A stretch of DNA of 64,000 bases from positions 5,152,265 through 5,216,264 of the forward strand of contig CM029386.1 in the NCBI GenBank assembly GCA_017165825.1, read 5' to 3'. The position numbers and the translations under genes are program-made. Positions 1-12,176 of the stretch are shown here, one piece after another. The notes below the pieces were generated by a model, which saw only the letters and a list, made by a program, of their open reading frames with translations, did not search any database and was not told where the DNA came from. The DNA is from Hepsetus odoe (taxonomy: Eukaryota; Chordata; Actinopteri; Characiformes; Hepsetidae). The first letter of the stretch is position 1. Every line of letters begins with the position of its first letter.

Positions 1-57
1 AAAAACTATACCACAAAGAGAGTTTGTATAATTCTAACCAGCTTTAAAGTCAATATT

Positions 58-257
58 TACATTTAACGCTCTTAATCTTATCCAGAGCGACTTTCATACC
101 CTTATTACAGGGACAGTCCCCTGGAGCAATTCGGGGTTAAGGGTCTTGCTCAGGGACCCAGTGGTGGTAGTGCTAGAGGTGGGATTCGAACCTGGGACCT
201 CTTGAGCCATAGGTCCATAGGCAAGTATCCTACCACTAGACCACTGCCACCCCACGC
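58..257 (-). mobile_element. tRNA-derived SINE, family A
   Basis: In minus orientation it has a tRNA-like head with a GGTTCGAATCCC B box, a middle part with the CAGGGGACTGTCCC motif, and a tail CTCTGGATAAGATTAAGAGCG that matches the widespread fish GGATAAGAGCGTCTGCTAAATG tail. A 7-bp target duplication CAATATT flanks it (51-57 and 258-264). It sits inside the Tc1-like relic. Confidence 0.8.
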
Positions 258-400
258 CAATATTAGGTATGAGCACCATTATTCCTCAGCACAGCCTGAA
301 CTCTCTTAAAAGAAACTTGAAGAAATTATGAAAGTTATCCTAAGTCTTTAGAAACAGTTCTCCAGGCTTCTTTAAGGACATCGCAAAGCTTTTTGGAAGT

Positions 401-581
401 GGTCTAGGTGTTTCGGCACTAGGCCCCAGGATCGGAAGGTCGGTCATGAGTTCGAATCCCAAAGCAGTAGGTTGCACAAGGTACCGTCCCCTTCACTGCT
501 CACAAAATACTTCCTCTGCATTTTAGGATCATGCTGTGTTGTGACTATTTGCGAAACTTTCACAGCACTTTCACTTCACTT
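401..581 (+). mobile_element. degraded SINE, family B
   Basis: It has a tRNA-like head (GAGTTCGAATCCC), the AAGGTACCGTCCCC core, a shortened middle and the CACTTTCACTTCACTTTG end typical of the family B copies in this window. Confidence 0.6.
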
Positions 582-1240
582 TGTTTTCTTCTTTGTAGAG
601 CTGATCCCACACTAATGCAACTAAATCGGTCAGGTACAGGGTCTGAATGGAAAATGAGAACAAAAAACTATGTCATGGAGGAAGCCTGTTCCTCAACCAT
701 ACATATAAAAATATAGGAAAGTCTGGATTTTTGGAAGAAAATAATAAAGAAATGAAGGACAGCTCAATACTTTTAAATAAATAATGCTTATCTCAGAACT
801 CTGTTTGAGCAGTACTTCACTATTTGGCCCTCTGTATCTTTAAGGAAGAAGTGGTAACCGCAGCCCTGCCAAGTCTCTTGACTTGGGATGAATAATGATG
901 GCATCAGATGGGGGGCTTGTCTCCAGTCTCTTACTTACTACCAGTTGCAAAAGCCCCAAACCTGTTATGCAGTAATCCTGCCTTGCCTGAAACTATGCGG
1001 CCTGCTAAGCTGGTCCTGGTTAGTTAGGACTGGTTCTGTGACCAAGAATGGTGCAGGAAGGAGTTCCCTTAGAAGCATTCATACCACCTGCTCCTCATTC
1101 GTTTTTGCCGCCATTGTTATGTTCTTCAATACATTCAGATCCCATGAACAAAGCTCGTCTGAAATGCTAAGCAGGAAGCTATTTATTCAAGTCCTCCCCG
1201 TTTTGCATAAAATGTGGTAATGGATTCTACCGATGTGCAT

Positions 1241-1274
1241 ATTCAGGGTTCCAGTTGCATACGGAACCCTGAAT
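1241..1274. repeat. short perfect hairpin
   Basis: ATTCAGGGTTCC and its exact reverse complement are separated by a 10-base loop (1253-1262). No A/U-rich tail or flanking gene suggests a role. Confidence 0.6.
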
Positions 1275-2659
1275 CACAACAACTTCATTATAAGGGGTTA
1301 GATGGAGTGGTGCTGCCAGAATATTCATATGCTGATGGGACCTGTTAATTTTTGCGAGCTAGTTTTTCACGACTTGCTTAAGTGATCCTTCGCTTTTTCC
1401 TCTTGTTCGTGTCATTCGATGCTGAAAACTGGGTCTCCTTGCTGACGGCCTAATTGGAGCAAATCAGCTTCCTTAGTGCTGACCTTTAGCATCTATAGGA
1501 AACACTCAGCTGAAAAGACACCCCACCATTAGCGCTAAATGTTAATCTGCCATAATGTAAGGACTGTGTGTGGGAGTCACATAGTTTCCTCATTAAACCA
1601 CCCCCAACCAGGTTGATGAGGGTGAAGTTGCCATGGCGATGTGGTAAGCCCAAAGTCCCCCCTCATGCTTGGAGGCCCATTAACCCCTTGGCGGGACGCG
1701 ATGGCGATCGACTTGACCCCGGTTCCAGCTCATAAATATTCAGCGGCGGATGATGAATGATGTTAATGTGTGGAGATGCTGTACCAAGACTGCAGGGGGT
1801 GAAAGGTTACACCAAGCTGGCAGCACTAGACTGCTTCACTTAGTCAATTAAACATTTCATCACTCCACATTTCTTGTCCTGTCCAATTTTTCCCATCCTT
1901 TCTTCATGTTTGCGTTCTAATTTTTTCCATTTCACTTTCTTTTGGGTCAAGCAAAGTTTTTGGATTCAGATTCTTGCCCCTGACTGGATGCTCTGCCCAC
2001 GTCCATTTGTAAGGGACACTTGAAGATATTCTACATGGCATATGGAAAGAAATTGTGTTAATCCAGATACAAGAAGAATAATTGAGTTTAGAAATGATCA
2101 CTGTGTTGTCACCAACCTAAAACCTTGGTAAGATTTGAGAGAGCGTAAAAATAGCCTGCCAAAAAACCAATTCCCTTCAAAGTGTGCGGTAATGTGGGAA
2201 AGGAATTTTAGTAACGTGCCGAATTCAATAATCTTGGAAGCATGGGGAAACATTTCTTTCATGCGTTAAAGAAACCAAGGCCAGGTTGTTAACTAACATT
2301 ACATTTTTCTCGAACTACTGTGTCTGTTTTTCCCTCCACCTCAGTCAAGAAATTTTCTAGACAATGGTTTGTTGTAGTGACAACTTAAGAGTGGCGCTAC
2401 TGATATTTGACTATTTATGCTAGCTATGAGTGGATGCCTATTGAAAAAGTGGTGCTTGTTTGTGACCCAATGTATCTGGCTTAAGAGTGAAATGTGATGT
2501 TGCTGGCATAAACTGTTCAATAAGTATTATTTTTCCCTGCAAAAAATCAGCCTCAGAGTGTCTCATTCTAGCTTAAAGCTGATGGATTGATACAAGATTT
2601 TCTATTCACAGTTTTCCTGATGACTGATGTCAGTATTAGCATCTTTTATTGTCATGAAT

Positions 2660-2892
2660 GGGGCAGCGGTGGCCTAGTGGCAAGGGACTGGACCCCAGGT
2701 TCATAAGGTTGTGGGTTTGAATTCCAGACCAGTAGGTTGCCCTTGAGCAAGGTACCGTCCCCATCACTGCTCCCCGGCCGCTTTAAACAGCTGCCCCCTG
2801 CTGCACGTCGTCTGTGGGTGAAAAGCAGAGATTTCTTTGTCTCACTGTGTTCTGTTTATCACAATGACAAAAATGGTCACTTTCACTTCATC
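2660..2892 (+). mobile_element. SINE, family B
   Basis: It starts GGGGCAGCGGTGGCCTAGTGG, followed by a B box-like stretch, AGCAAGGTACCGTCCCC, GCTGCCCCCTGCTGCACG and the TCACTTTCACTTCA end. It is nearly full length with moderate decay. Confidence 0.8.
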
Positions 2893-3208
2893 ACTAAGGG
2901 TCATGGAATTTGACAACTAATAAGTGATGCAAACATCAAAAATGCCACTTTGCCATATTTGGTCAGCTACAGTTGATAATTAGCTTCCATGTAAATGTAG
3001 TAGATGCCGTGCTCCTTGATACGTTTCAGTAATGCAGCCATATCTCATCATAAGTGATGTGAACAGATGATAGTAATCCGCTTGATGAAGATGTTTTGGG
3101 GAGAAGCCTTCTGTTTGTGTGCATCAAGCTGTCCAAGACATTTCTTTTCTCCCTGAGATTCCCCTCATCACTGGAAATTGGAATGTTCTTCGGAGAACCA
3201 CTGAACTG

Positions 3209-3383
3209 TGGTGGCGGTGATCTAGTGGTAGGGTACTTGCCTATGGACCAATGACTCAAGAGGTCCCAGGTTCGAATCCCACCTCCAGCACTACCACCTG
3301 AGTGTCTCCAGGGGGACTGTCCCTGTAATCAGGACATGGAAGTCGCTCTGGATAAGAGCGTCTGATAAATGCAAATGTGAATG
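3209..3383 (+). mobile_element. SINE, family A
   Basis: The head is GTGGCGGTGATCTAGTGGTA and the B box GGTTCGAATCCC. The tail is CTCTGGATAAGAGCGTCTG followed by AAATG repeats. About 30 bases of the middle (the region between the CACTACCACC and GTGTCTCCAGG motifs) are missing compared with the copy at 46466. Confidence 0.82.
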
Positions 3384-3965
3384 AGCTCCTGCATGCACGA
3401 AAGATGCTTTCTATAGAAAGCCATCCCTGTTCTCGTGGAGGATGCTGGTCATGTGTTTTTTATTGTTGTGTAAAGAACCTTTCTAATCTCTGAAAGGCGT
3501 GCTAAATATGGAGATCATCGAAATTGAGAAATTCATTTCACAGAAAACCTAATAAAGCCAAGCCAATTGTGTCCGTACACCTCGGCTAATCTCTCTTTTA
3601 ATTAGCCAGCATTTTAACTACCCCAGCCTCTCATCCGCTCAGCATCCGCAAGCGGTGGCGCATATTAGCCGTGGATTCATTTCATACCTTACCTAAAGAC
3701 TCGTAATGGACCCCCCCCACACTCCTCCCAGGTCCTGGTTATCTTGGTAATGTGTTATATGGCTCAAGTAATGCATTTGTGATGCTAATTACCGCTAATT
3801 TGAAAGCTCATTAAAGTTTGATGGAAATATTGTGCTTGTGCTTGAAAAGGCTAATGTGCAATTGAGACCCTCATCAAAGGCCGCTAATGAATACAGGGGG
3901 CTCTTCTGTCAGTCTCGTGTCACACGAACTTCTTGTGATTCCATCGGAAATTCCGATTTCCTTTC

Positions 3966-3985
3966 TTTTTTTTTTTTTTTTTTTT
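3966..3985 (+). repeat. poly-T tract
   Basis: About 20 consecutive T residues. No SINE body is attached. Confidence 0.8.
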
Positions 3986-4782
3986 CCATCCACGCATACT
4001 GATAAGCACATTATGCGCCAAGCGATTTAGCATCCCCAGCAGCCCGGCCTACATTCAGTGCAGCAACTTCTTCCCCCTCTTCAGCGTCTTTATCGTCGGT
4101 CGAAGGGATTTGAATGGAGGTTGATTGCGGAAACTGGTGGGAATTTGCGCATTGTGGCCTTGTTGATTGGGTGGGGGGGCGGCTAACGCTACTCCACCAG
4201 CTGTAGACAAGAGAGCACATTTGTAGATGAAGAGAAGGTGATTCATGTTAGTGAGGGCAGGTTCCAATCGTCGAAGAGTACGAAGAGCTTGGGCAAAATA
4301 ACAAAAGCTTCAGTTCTCAAAAACAGGCAAACTTTGATTGGTTTTGACCTAGTTTGGACCCTTGGTAAAATTTTTATCTACTCTCGAGCGCTCTTTCCTC
4401 GCTTATTCCAATTAGGTCATATTCATATACCTGACCTGGATGCCTGATTGCTCCAATCCATTCTGCCACCTTGTGCAGCTCAACTGATGTTCTGTGCAGG
4501 GTCCATATCATGGGGAAACTGCGTTATCATCTTTGAAACAAACAAGATGTTTCTAGTACCAGTGCAAGTCATGTTCAGAAGAACATTCACTCCCAAGTCT
4601 CCCAAGCTCCACCAAAACGGCAATTTTGCATAATTAATTTACGATGAAGTTCAAAGTGATTCAGTCCAAATGAATGGTTCATAAACATAGTGTAATAGTA
4701 AGAAGTGTGAAAATAGTAAAGGGAAAATAAACCCAAATGTCTTTATTTGTGTGTGTGTGTGTGTATGTAATATATACACACA

Positions 4783-5286
4783 CAGTACTGTGCAAAAGTT
4801 ACTGTAAACAAAGAACGCTTTCAGAAATGGAAGTGTTAATCATTTATTTTCATCAATCAACAAAATGCAGTGAATGGGGAAAAAAGTGAAATCTAAATCA
4901 AATTTGCCTTCAAAACAGCGTCAGTTCTTCTAGGTACACTTGCACACAGTTTTTGAAGGAACTCTGCTGGTAGGTTGTTCCAAACATCTTGGAGAACTAA
5001 CCACAGATCTTCTGTGGATGTAGGCTTCCTCACATCCTTCTGTCTCTTCATGTGATCCAGACACACTGGATGATGTTGAGATCAGGGCTCTGTGGGGGCC
5101 AGAAGAACTGATGCTGGTTTGAAGGCAAAAGGTAGTAACACCAAATATTGATTTGATTTAGATTTTTCTTTTGTTCGCTCACTTAGCATTTTGTACATTG
5201 ATAAAAATAAACAATCATGATTTATATTTCTGAAAGCATTCTTTGTTTACAGCATTTTTTTTCACACCTGCCTAAAACTTTTGCAC

Positions 5287-5289
<3 letters not shown>
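4783..5289 (-). mobile_element. non-autonomous Tc1-like element, copy 1
   Basis: The ends ACAGTACTGTGCAAAAGTT and CCTAAAACTTTTGCACAGGT are inverted partners. The body (AACGCTTTCAGAAATGGAAG and onward) matches the copy at 28390-28925 over most of its length. Read on the minus strand, the middle carries the decayed C-terminus of a Tc1 transposase. The left end lacks the TTAGGCAGGTGTGG part that copy 2 keeps, so it has lost about 15-20 bases. A GT/AT array abuts each end. Confidence 0.75.
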
Positions 5290-5332
<43 letters not shown>

Positions 5333-5340
5333 ATATATAT
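5289..5340 (+). repeat. (GT)n then (AT)n microsatellite
   Basis: About 20 GT units followed by TATGTATATATATA, directly at the end of the Tc1-like element. Confidence 0.9.
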
Positions 5341-6724
5341 ATTAGTATTTTAGGGGTTAAATATTTCTTTTGCATTACTGTGTGATGACACTGATGCAAA
5401 TTATGCACTGCGGCCTTTAATACTAACCAGATCCCAACACTTCTGGACGGAGTTTGTCCAGCTGTCATCCAAAGTTCATTTGTAGGAATATTTTTGGAAT
5501 GAAAATTTCTTAGTTCCTAAGGCTTCTGCATGTGTGGAGTCTGTACAGAGACACTGATGGCGTTTTGATGATGGAGGCCCACATTGTATTGAGGTTTTTA
5601 AAAAATTTTTTTTTAATTGACACGCTTGGGTTTATGTCTCGACGGAGGGCGATTGTTGTTCACTCAGTTCAGGGCTGCGGGCGGATGAAGAAGTTCGAGT
5701 AAAGTGGGAGAACTTGCCTTCACGTCTGCAGAGTATTTACTGCTTTGTCTCCAGTGAAGTGCCACAATCGATCTCTCAGCTCATCCACACCACGAGACTG
5801 GGGAGATGAGCGAAGAGCGAGTGTGCTTTTTCTACTTTCTCCTTCATAAACCTGTTCTCTCTCTCTCTCATCTTTCCAGACCTCTTTCTATTACACTCAT
5901 TTGGTCCCCCTGATATTTTTCTCCTTTTCTTTGCCTTGCTCCCTCTTTTTTATATAAGTGTGACTCACTCTGAGAGGTAATGATAAAATCGTGTCTGGGC
6001 TGTTTGCCTCTAAGGTGTGACTGTTGTAAGAGTCTCTGGTTTGCAGTGCAGGACGATATGTCCTCTATAAACTTCACTGAAAAGTCGTTTACGTGGTGCT
6101 TCCGATTGTTTAGAAAGCACGACTTATTATCCATGACCTTAAGCCTTTCCCGACCTTTAAATAAGCTTGAATTAATAGGCAGAGATGGGAAATAAAAGGA
6201 CAAATACTTAGTTACTTAATTGACCTGGCCTTTCTGATGACTTCATTTCACTACACTCCCTTAATTTTAATACAAAATTTATTTCATTTCTGCTTCAAAC
6301 TCCTTACTTTATTTTAATGCATTGTTGGGGTTTTTCTATTTATTGTATTTAATATAAATAACAAAATAACACCCATTACTGCTTAAATGCAAAATAAATG
6401 TACAGAAAAGACCTTTGGTGGGCCCAGTGGTGCAGAATCAGATGTGACGGAGAGGAAAGGGAGAGTGGACGGTGGAGAAGTGGTGTATTGAGTGTGATGG
6501 CCGTGATGGGAGAACTAGTAGAGAGGTGGATGAAAGTGAAGCGGTGACGTTAACGTGCGTTATTTTCAGTGGATTGTTTTATTGGAGTTAAAAGGTTAAA
6601 TGTCCTTTGAATTATGTTCACACGGTGTGCTTTGCACGGCCAGTTGAGATGTCCTTCAAAGGCTATGCAATTTTTTATTTTTACATTTTAGTGCATTTCA
6701 GAGGGAGTGCTTGCTTATATATTG

Positions 6725-6780
6725 GAAGGTCGTGGGTTCAAATCCCAGACCAGTAGGTTCCCTTGAGCAAGGTTACCATG
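6725..6780 (+). mobile_element. SINE fragment, family B
   Basis: Only the B-box region and the start of the core remain (GGGTTCAAATCCCAGACCAG and then TTGAGCAAGG). Confidence 0.65.
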
Positions 6781-6862
6781 TAGCTTCTCCGTTGTAATAT
6801 GTTTGTCTTCGCATCAGGGGGTATAATTTGACAGTGATGCGCTAAAACTGTAGATGCAATGC

Positions 6863-7040
6863 AAGTGAAAGTGACTATTTGTCATTGAAACACAATGAAA
6901 TGCAACCTCTGCTTTTTACCCATACACACCATGCAGCAGGGATGGGGATGGTACCTTGCTCAAGGGTACCTCAGGGCAACCTTCTGGTCTGGGATTCGAA
7001 CCCACGACTTTCCGATCATGTGACCTAGTTCCTAAGGTTA
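6863..7040 (-). mobile_element. SINE, family B
   Basis: On the minus strand it runs from the tRNA-like B box (GGGTTCGAATCCCAGACC) through AGCAAGGTACC and the GCAGAGGTTGC block to the CACTTTCACTTGC end. It lacks the GCGCTTT/GCTGCC middle. It lies 80 bases from an oppositely oriented SINE fragment. Confidence 0.78.
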
Positions 7041-7149
7041 TGCACACTGGATGTGGAAAAGACTGGGGTGACCGTTTACTTTTAGTTTTTAGCCTCTGGT
7101 TGTAAAATAAGAAGCAAGCGTGTCTCAGCGGGCCTGCTACTCTTTCTGC

Positions 7150-7700
7150 AAATCAAAGCCACTTCTTTAGGGTGAGAAGTTGGTTAAGGTGTGTTTACCT
7201 GCAGTAGCGCAAAAGAACAAAGAAGCTCTGCACAAAGGCAGACATAGGGGTGCGTGCCAGTGGCTGGGATCAGCCTCGTTAACGGCCCGTCGCCCGCCGT
7301 ACCATCTCCCCTTCTTATCAGTGCCTTCTTGGCTGATTATGCAAACTTTTGGCCCCTCACGCACGCCCGCCTCCCGTCCGAGAGGGGGTTAGCGAGTCAA
7401 TCACGGCGGATAGGACTAATAAACAAAGCGGCCCACTCGCTCTCCACCACAATTAAAAAGCGCCACAGCCGCACCTGGGTCCCCACTGTCTCCGCCAATC
7501 AGCAATCAGCGCTGTTATCATCGTCATTATTATTTTTATTATCAATTTCCACAGGCGCCCGCCACGCTAATTAATTGTCTTAACAAATGGGACCTCTCTT
7601 GATTAGATGGAAACGAGCCTGAGTGGCCCTCTCAGAAGGAAGCGAGGCTTCTCGGCTGGGCCCGGAGCGCGGCGCTTCGCTCGTCAGACACAGCCTGTCA
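7150..7700. promoter_or_regulatory. candidate conserved non-coding element
   Basis: This is a GC-richer, repeat-free block inside a repeat-dense AT-rich intron. It holds several homeodomain-like TAATTA/ATTAAT cores (7568-7576 and nearby), CCAAT-like motifs and no stable open frame. That look is common in conserved vertebrate enhancers, but conservation cannot be tested from one sequence. Confidence 0.25.
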
Positions 7701-9871
7701 ACTCCTATTTTGTGGAGGACGGCTCGAAGCCTTGATGGGTCGTAATTGTGTGTCTCTTGTGTTTTAAGAGAGCATAATCACATGTTAAAGTGGCAGCCTT
7801 CAGCTGAATATCTTCGTGCCGGGATCCAGAGCACGTTTCCTTCCCTAGCGCGAAGGTAACTCCTCTAAAATACCGTCGTCTGTAATAAACGCAGCGCACC
7901 CAGCTGGGTAATTTAAGCACAGTAGCTGATTTGCTCACAGGACTTGTGCTTTTAAGTCAAGTGGAGAGATTAGGAGCGAATTATTGCAGTGGTGGTTTCG
8001 GCGGAGGCAGGCTCTCACCTCTGGAAGGTTATTTTCTTTCTGTTTCAATCTGTTCAGGATTACTGATTTTCTGCTTCAGCTGCTAGCAGGTACATCACCT
8101 CAATCAGTAACCTAACCTCCCAGAGCATTAAAAAGGGCCTGTAGCTTGGAGCACTCCCTATACTTTTTAAGCACTGTTTCATTTAAAGGTCATGTGCTTT
8201 ATTTATAAAATGAACCACTTGGTTGTTTTTCCATCCAATCAGAAAGCCAGCCTACTTTTTCCTGCATTAAATCTTTCTCAAAGCACTCCTAATCGTTTTT
8301 TTCCCCCAAAGAAAAGCCATCCTATCATTTCCCATCCAATATAATGCAGTCGATACTGCCTTTTTTTATATGATGATGATTTTCACAAAACTGAGTGTTT
8401 TTTTAATATTGCTATACGCAAAACTCTTAACACTCTTTATTTTCAATAGAAAGCTTTGTTTGCATTTTTATTTTCTGTCTGAAGGCTTTTCTACCATCTT
8501 TTCCCCATCCAATGGAAAGCTTTCAAACCATTTTATTTTTACCATTCTGCAAAAATCCTACAACTATATGATTTTACGGAGATTTATTATAAAACATACC
8601 ATTTTTTTTTTTCACTAATTATTTAGTTTTGAAATATATAAATTACAGTTTATGCTCATTTAGTCTCATGTGGTTTGTAAAAGCCCTTCCCTGCTTGCCA
8701 GCATTACTCTGATAGGCTGCCTGGTTTTGGTCACTGAAAGTGGTTTGCACTGTAGAGGCTGGATGACTGAGGAGCAAATCAGCCCTGGTCTTAAGTTTCT
8801 GTAAGCTCAGTTTTTTGGGGAGAGTTTTAAACCCAGAGGGGGGAAAAAAAAATACTCTTCTGCCAGTTTTTCTAACAATGAACAGCTTTTGCGTGTCAAC
8901 AGAGCTCCTTGTTTCAGCTCCAGGAGGCTATTATGATGATGATTTCTGGGAACTAGACTCTTTCCTTCTTTGGAAGTTCAAATTTCTTTTTTTTTTTTTT
9001 TTTTTTCTCCTCAGCCTGTAGGCCTTTCTTGTGGGCACTAGCTATGTTCTGAGGGTCAGAAACTCAGTCACACCAATCAGAGGGTGGTTGCCCTCTGCTG
9101 GCCTCTGTAACACTTTCTCCCAGCAATGAAAATGTCTCTTGTTCAGGCTTTGTGCTATAACAGTCCAGCGTCTTTCCACACATCAGGAGGAGCTTTCCAT
9201 CCTGTCATGCAATCTGATGCAAAGAGAACAATTCTAAAACGCTTAATGTTAATTTTCCTAGAAATGTAATGATTATATATAATGTCCAGTCTTTCAGAGA
9301 AATACATTATTTTAACGTCAAGCTCCTAGCCGATTTTTCCTTAAACATGTTGCTTGTCACTCTGCCTTTTACAACCAGTATCTGTTAATAAGCTGTGTTC
9401 TCATTGGCTGTCCTCTTTGCGACTGGTTCAAAAGCAGTCCAGCCTGATCCTTTGTATGTTTTTATTAGAAATAGACGCGGTTAAACTGCTGTAGGCTCTG
9501 TGGTTAGACATACGTAAATGTGCATGTTCGTGTGACCTCAAAGAAACGGAGGTTTCAAAGCAAGCAGCTTAATTTCCATATATAGACTCTAAGCTCGACA
9601 GAGTGAATGGTGCGCTCAGAAACATAAACAGACTTCCCATTCTGCACTGTTTTAAAAAGAAGCATGGAAAATGATGTTTTCCATGATAGATTCTAAAGCT
9701 AACACTATGTGCTTAAAAGCGTATGCAAATATCTGAAAATGCGTATCTGCGGTAACACACTACTCCATTAAGGTGACCAGAGAGCGAGGATAATGCAGCT
9801 CTCTTGGATTCCCAGCCAGGGGTGGAACTTGCTTTCTCATAATGATAAATCCAGAATGGGCGCAGTGCAAT

Positions 9872-10108
9872 GGGAGGTTTATAAGAAGGTCAGCCATCCC
9901 ATGGTGATCCAAATCATCCCCCCAAATCTTCTAACAAGAAGTGGGACGTTAATTGCATGAAGCTGTTATAATTAAGAGAGTGCGACGTGAAAATATGGCA
10001 AAAGTCTTTTTAGTCGAAACTCTGGGCTTGAGGCTTGGGAGGTTTACAAAGAGGTCAGTTGTCCCACAACAATCAAATTCATCCCCCGTAATGAAAAAGA
10101 AGCGGGAC
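9872..10108 (+). repeat. pair of diverged direct repeats
   Basis: The segments 9872-9946 and 10037-10108 share GGGAGGTTTA, AAGGTCAG or GAGGTCAG, a CCCA stretch, AATCATCCCCC or AATTCATCCCCC and a GAAG(T/C)GGGAC end. They are similar over about 73 bases and start about 165 bases apart. Confidence 0.6.
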
Positions 10109-10396
10109 CTGTCTCTTAGGCCCCTCTAATTTTGTGTAGACTAAGGCCAACTTGTGCTAAAGCAACATGAGGCTCTTGCCTACAGAGAAAAGTCAGCAAG
10201 AAGGAAGAGGGAAAGACTGACATGCGGATGAAGGGATGGAGGAGGAGAGCGATTAGCCCAGATGAACACGCCAGCTACCTACTTTCAAAGGGAGAACCGT
10301 TGGCGTTTTCTGCCTTGTTAGGCCCTAAAGGATGCCTGATTAGAGCTTTCAGCACACCTCCGTTTCATTTGTTCTTTCATTTTATGTGAACCAGCC

Positions 10397-10398
<2 letters not shown>

Positions 10399-10454
<56 letters not shown>
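10399..10454 (+). repeat. (CA)28 microsatellite
   Basis: An uninterrupted CA array of 56 bases. Confidence 0.95.
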
Positions 10455-10456
<2 letters not shown>

Positions 10457-10699
10457 CTCGTTCCTCTTCCCAGAGTGCTGACTGAACATAGTGCCATATG
10501 GACCAGTGGTTTAGCCAGGATTCTCTGGACTCCAGTGTGAAGCTAAATGAAAGTACTTCACCAATGAAATTAACCTTCTCATCACATCTCACAAAAAACT
10601 AATGCATACACATTCAACAACCATCAGATTGATTTAAAAACAACTAACCGTTATTAGCTATGGCATAAAAACAATCCAGTGTTCAAAGAAGAGTCAGCA

Positions 10700-10760
10700 A
10701 GGGAGCAGTGATGGAGACGGTGCCTTACTCAAGGGTACCTCAAGACAGCCTGCTGGTCTA
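10700..10760 (-). mobile_element. SINE fragment, family B
   Basis: The minus strand shows the core TGAGTAAGGCACCGTCTCC flanked by parts of the family B body. Head and tail are gone. Confidence 0.55.
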
Positions 10761-11078
10761 CTGACATCTATGTCTGAAGTCACGTCTCGGCAATTAAAGC
10801 TTAAAAAGAAAAAAAAAGCAGTAATGCACTTTGTTGTAGTTTGTGTATATGAATTCAAAAAAGAGGGAAAAACCCAGGAATTTGAATTTGCCTCATTCAC
10901 CTGGAGATGACACGATATATTATTTGTTTGTTTGCAAAGTCATGTCAGTCATGAGTTTATACTGGCTTAAGTGGTATAAGTGCTCCAGTGCCATCGCAGT
11001 GAACGCTCAGCTGATCATTATGTCCATGATATACAGCAGGCCAGACAGTTTATTTCTTATTATACCTGAGAGATAACA

Positions 11079-11103
11079 CTCTCTCTCTCTCTCTCTCTCT
11101 CTC
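11079..11103 (+). repeat. (CT)n microsatellite
   Basis: About 12 CT units. Confidence 0.9.
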
Positions 11104-11867
11104 CCCGTCTGTGGGGGTGGGTGTGGATTCGGCCACCCAGATCACTGATTAGAGCTGCAGCTCCACTCTCCCAGGCTTAAAATGAACATCTTTTGCCATT
11201 TCAAAAAACTTCAACGCCTGCCGGTGTCACAGCGCGACAGACCTGCTTCTGTCTCCATGGCAACTCTTTGGAAACCAAGATGTCAAGATTCATGGCTGCT
11301 CCATTACCGAATGTGAAGACGTCTTTTGGGCTCTCTTGTTCATTATTTACCTTTTTCTGTACTCCCCTCTTGCCATTTTGTCCCTGTCGTTGTCCTATTT
11401 CTCGAGTACCTCTGCAGCCCTCACTTCGTTCCCCCCCCTTTACCCCACATGTAGTCGGTGTGTTTGGTATCTAATGTTTCCTTCTTTAGGCTAAAATGCA
11501 CACCGGTATCGACAAACACTTCCAACCAACGCTGTATTCATACTGCATGATGTGCTGCAGGTCTGGGCAATATGGCAAATAATATATAATATTTTTAATA
11601 TAAAAATCTAAAAACTTTTCATGATAATTGATAGTTATTTTTCCTGACATCAGATATGTTTTAGTAGGAAGTTGAAGAACCAGTAGGGCCACAAAAAATT
11701 TACTAATTCTGCACTGCTTGGAGCGAAACATGGCGTTTCGGTGGTCTTTATTTACTGACGATGTCGCAATACGCTCAGAAAAGACTTTAGTCTTTTAAAT
11801 GTTACAGAAATATTGCCAGTTTGTAATGCGCTCTTATCAATGAAACAGACATTGCAAAGATGCTTCT

Positions 11868-12168
11868 TATTCTTTTGGCTGCTCCCGTTTAGGGGTCGCC
11901 ACAACGTATCATCTGTCTCCATTTCTTCCGGTCTTCTGCATCTTCCTCCTTCAAACCAGCCACCTGCATGTCCTCTCTCACCACGTCCATAAACCTCCTC
12001 TTTGGTCGTCTTCTCCTCTTTCCTGGCAGCTCCATCTTCAACATCCTCCTTGAAGTATAATTCTCATCTCTCCTCTGGACATGGCCAAACCAATGCAACC
12101 TTGCGTCTCTAACTTTGTCTCCAAAACGTCTAACCTGAGCTTTCCTCTAATATACTCATTTTTAATCC
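11868..12168 (-). mobile_element. 5'-truncated RTE-like LINE, 3' end only
   Basis: On the minus strand the frame reads WFGHVQRRDENYTSRRMLK and then ELPGKRRRRPKRRFMDVVREDM, the last part of the reverse transcriptase protein of an RTE-type non-LTR element. It ends in the GAGCAGCCAAAAGAA tail. The longer copy at 44406-45682 aligns with it throughout. The 5' truncation is at about 12168, next to the TA of the following transposon. Confidence 0.8.
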
Positions 12169-12176
12169 TGTAGCTA

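Larger units (their letters stand above)
1..780 (-). mobile_element. Tc1-like transposon relic, truncated by window start and split by two SINEs
   Basis: In minus orientation 265-395 and 1-50 match the plus-strand copy at 27590-27850. They share the CTTCTTTAAGGAC-type stretch, a decayed transposase C-terminus (about FKRVQAVLRNNGAHT) and the AGCTTTAAAGTC block. The distal part 582-770, ending in AAAGAAATGAAGGACAGCTC, matches the subterminal repeat of the other copies in the window. A SINE (58-257) and a second, degraded SINE (401-581) interrupt it. All frames are broken. Confidence 0.6.

Noticed and set aside
888..1220. Open frame of 110 residues on plus
   Set aside because: No domain, no splice signals that fit pard3b and no similarity I recognise. 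Length is within chance for 64 kb.
1241..1274. Hairpin as transcription terminator or microRNA precursor
   Set aside because: The stem is only 12 pairs, too short for a microRNA precursor, and intrinsic terminators are not expected in a vertebrate intron.
3209..3290. tRNA-like sequence with A and B box
   Set aside because: Several copies of the same sequence occur in the window, followed by a common SINE body, and the cloverleaf is not complete. It is a SINE head, not a tRNA gene.
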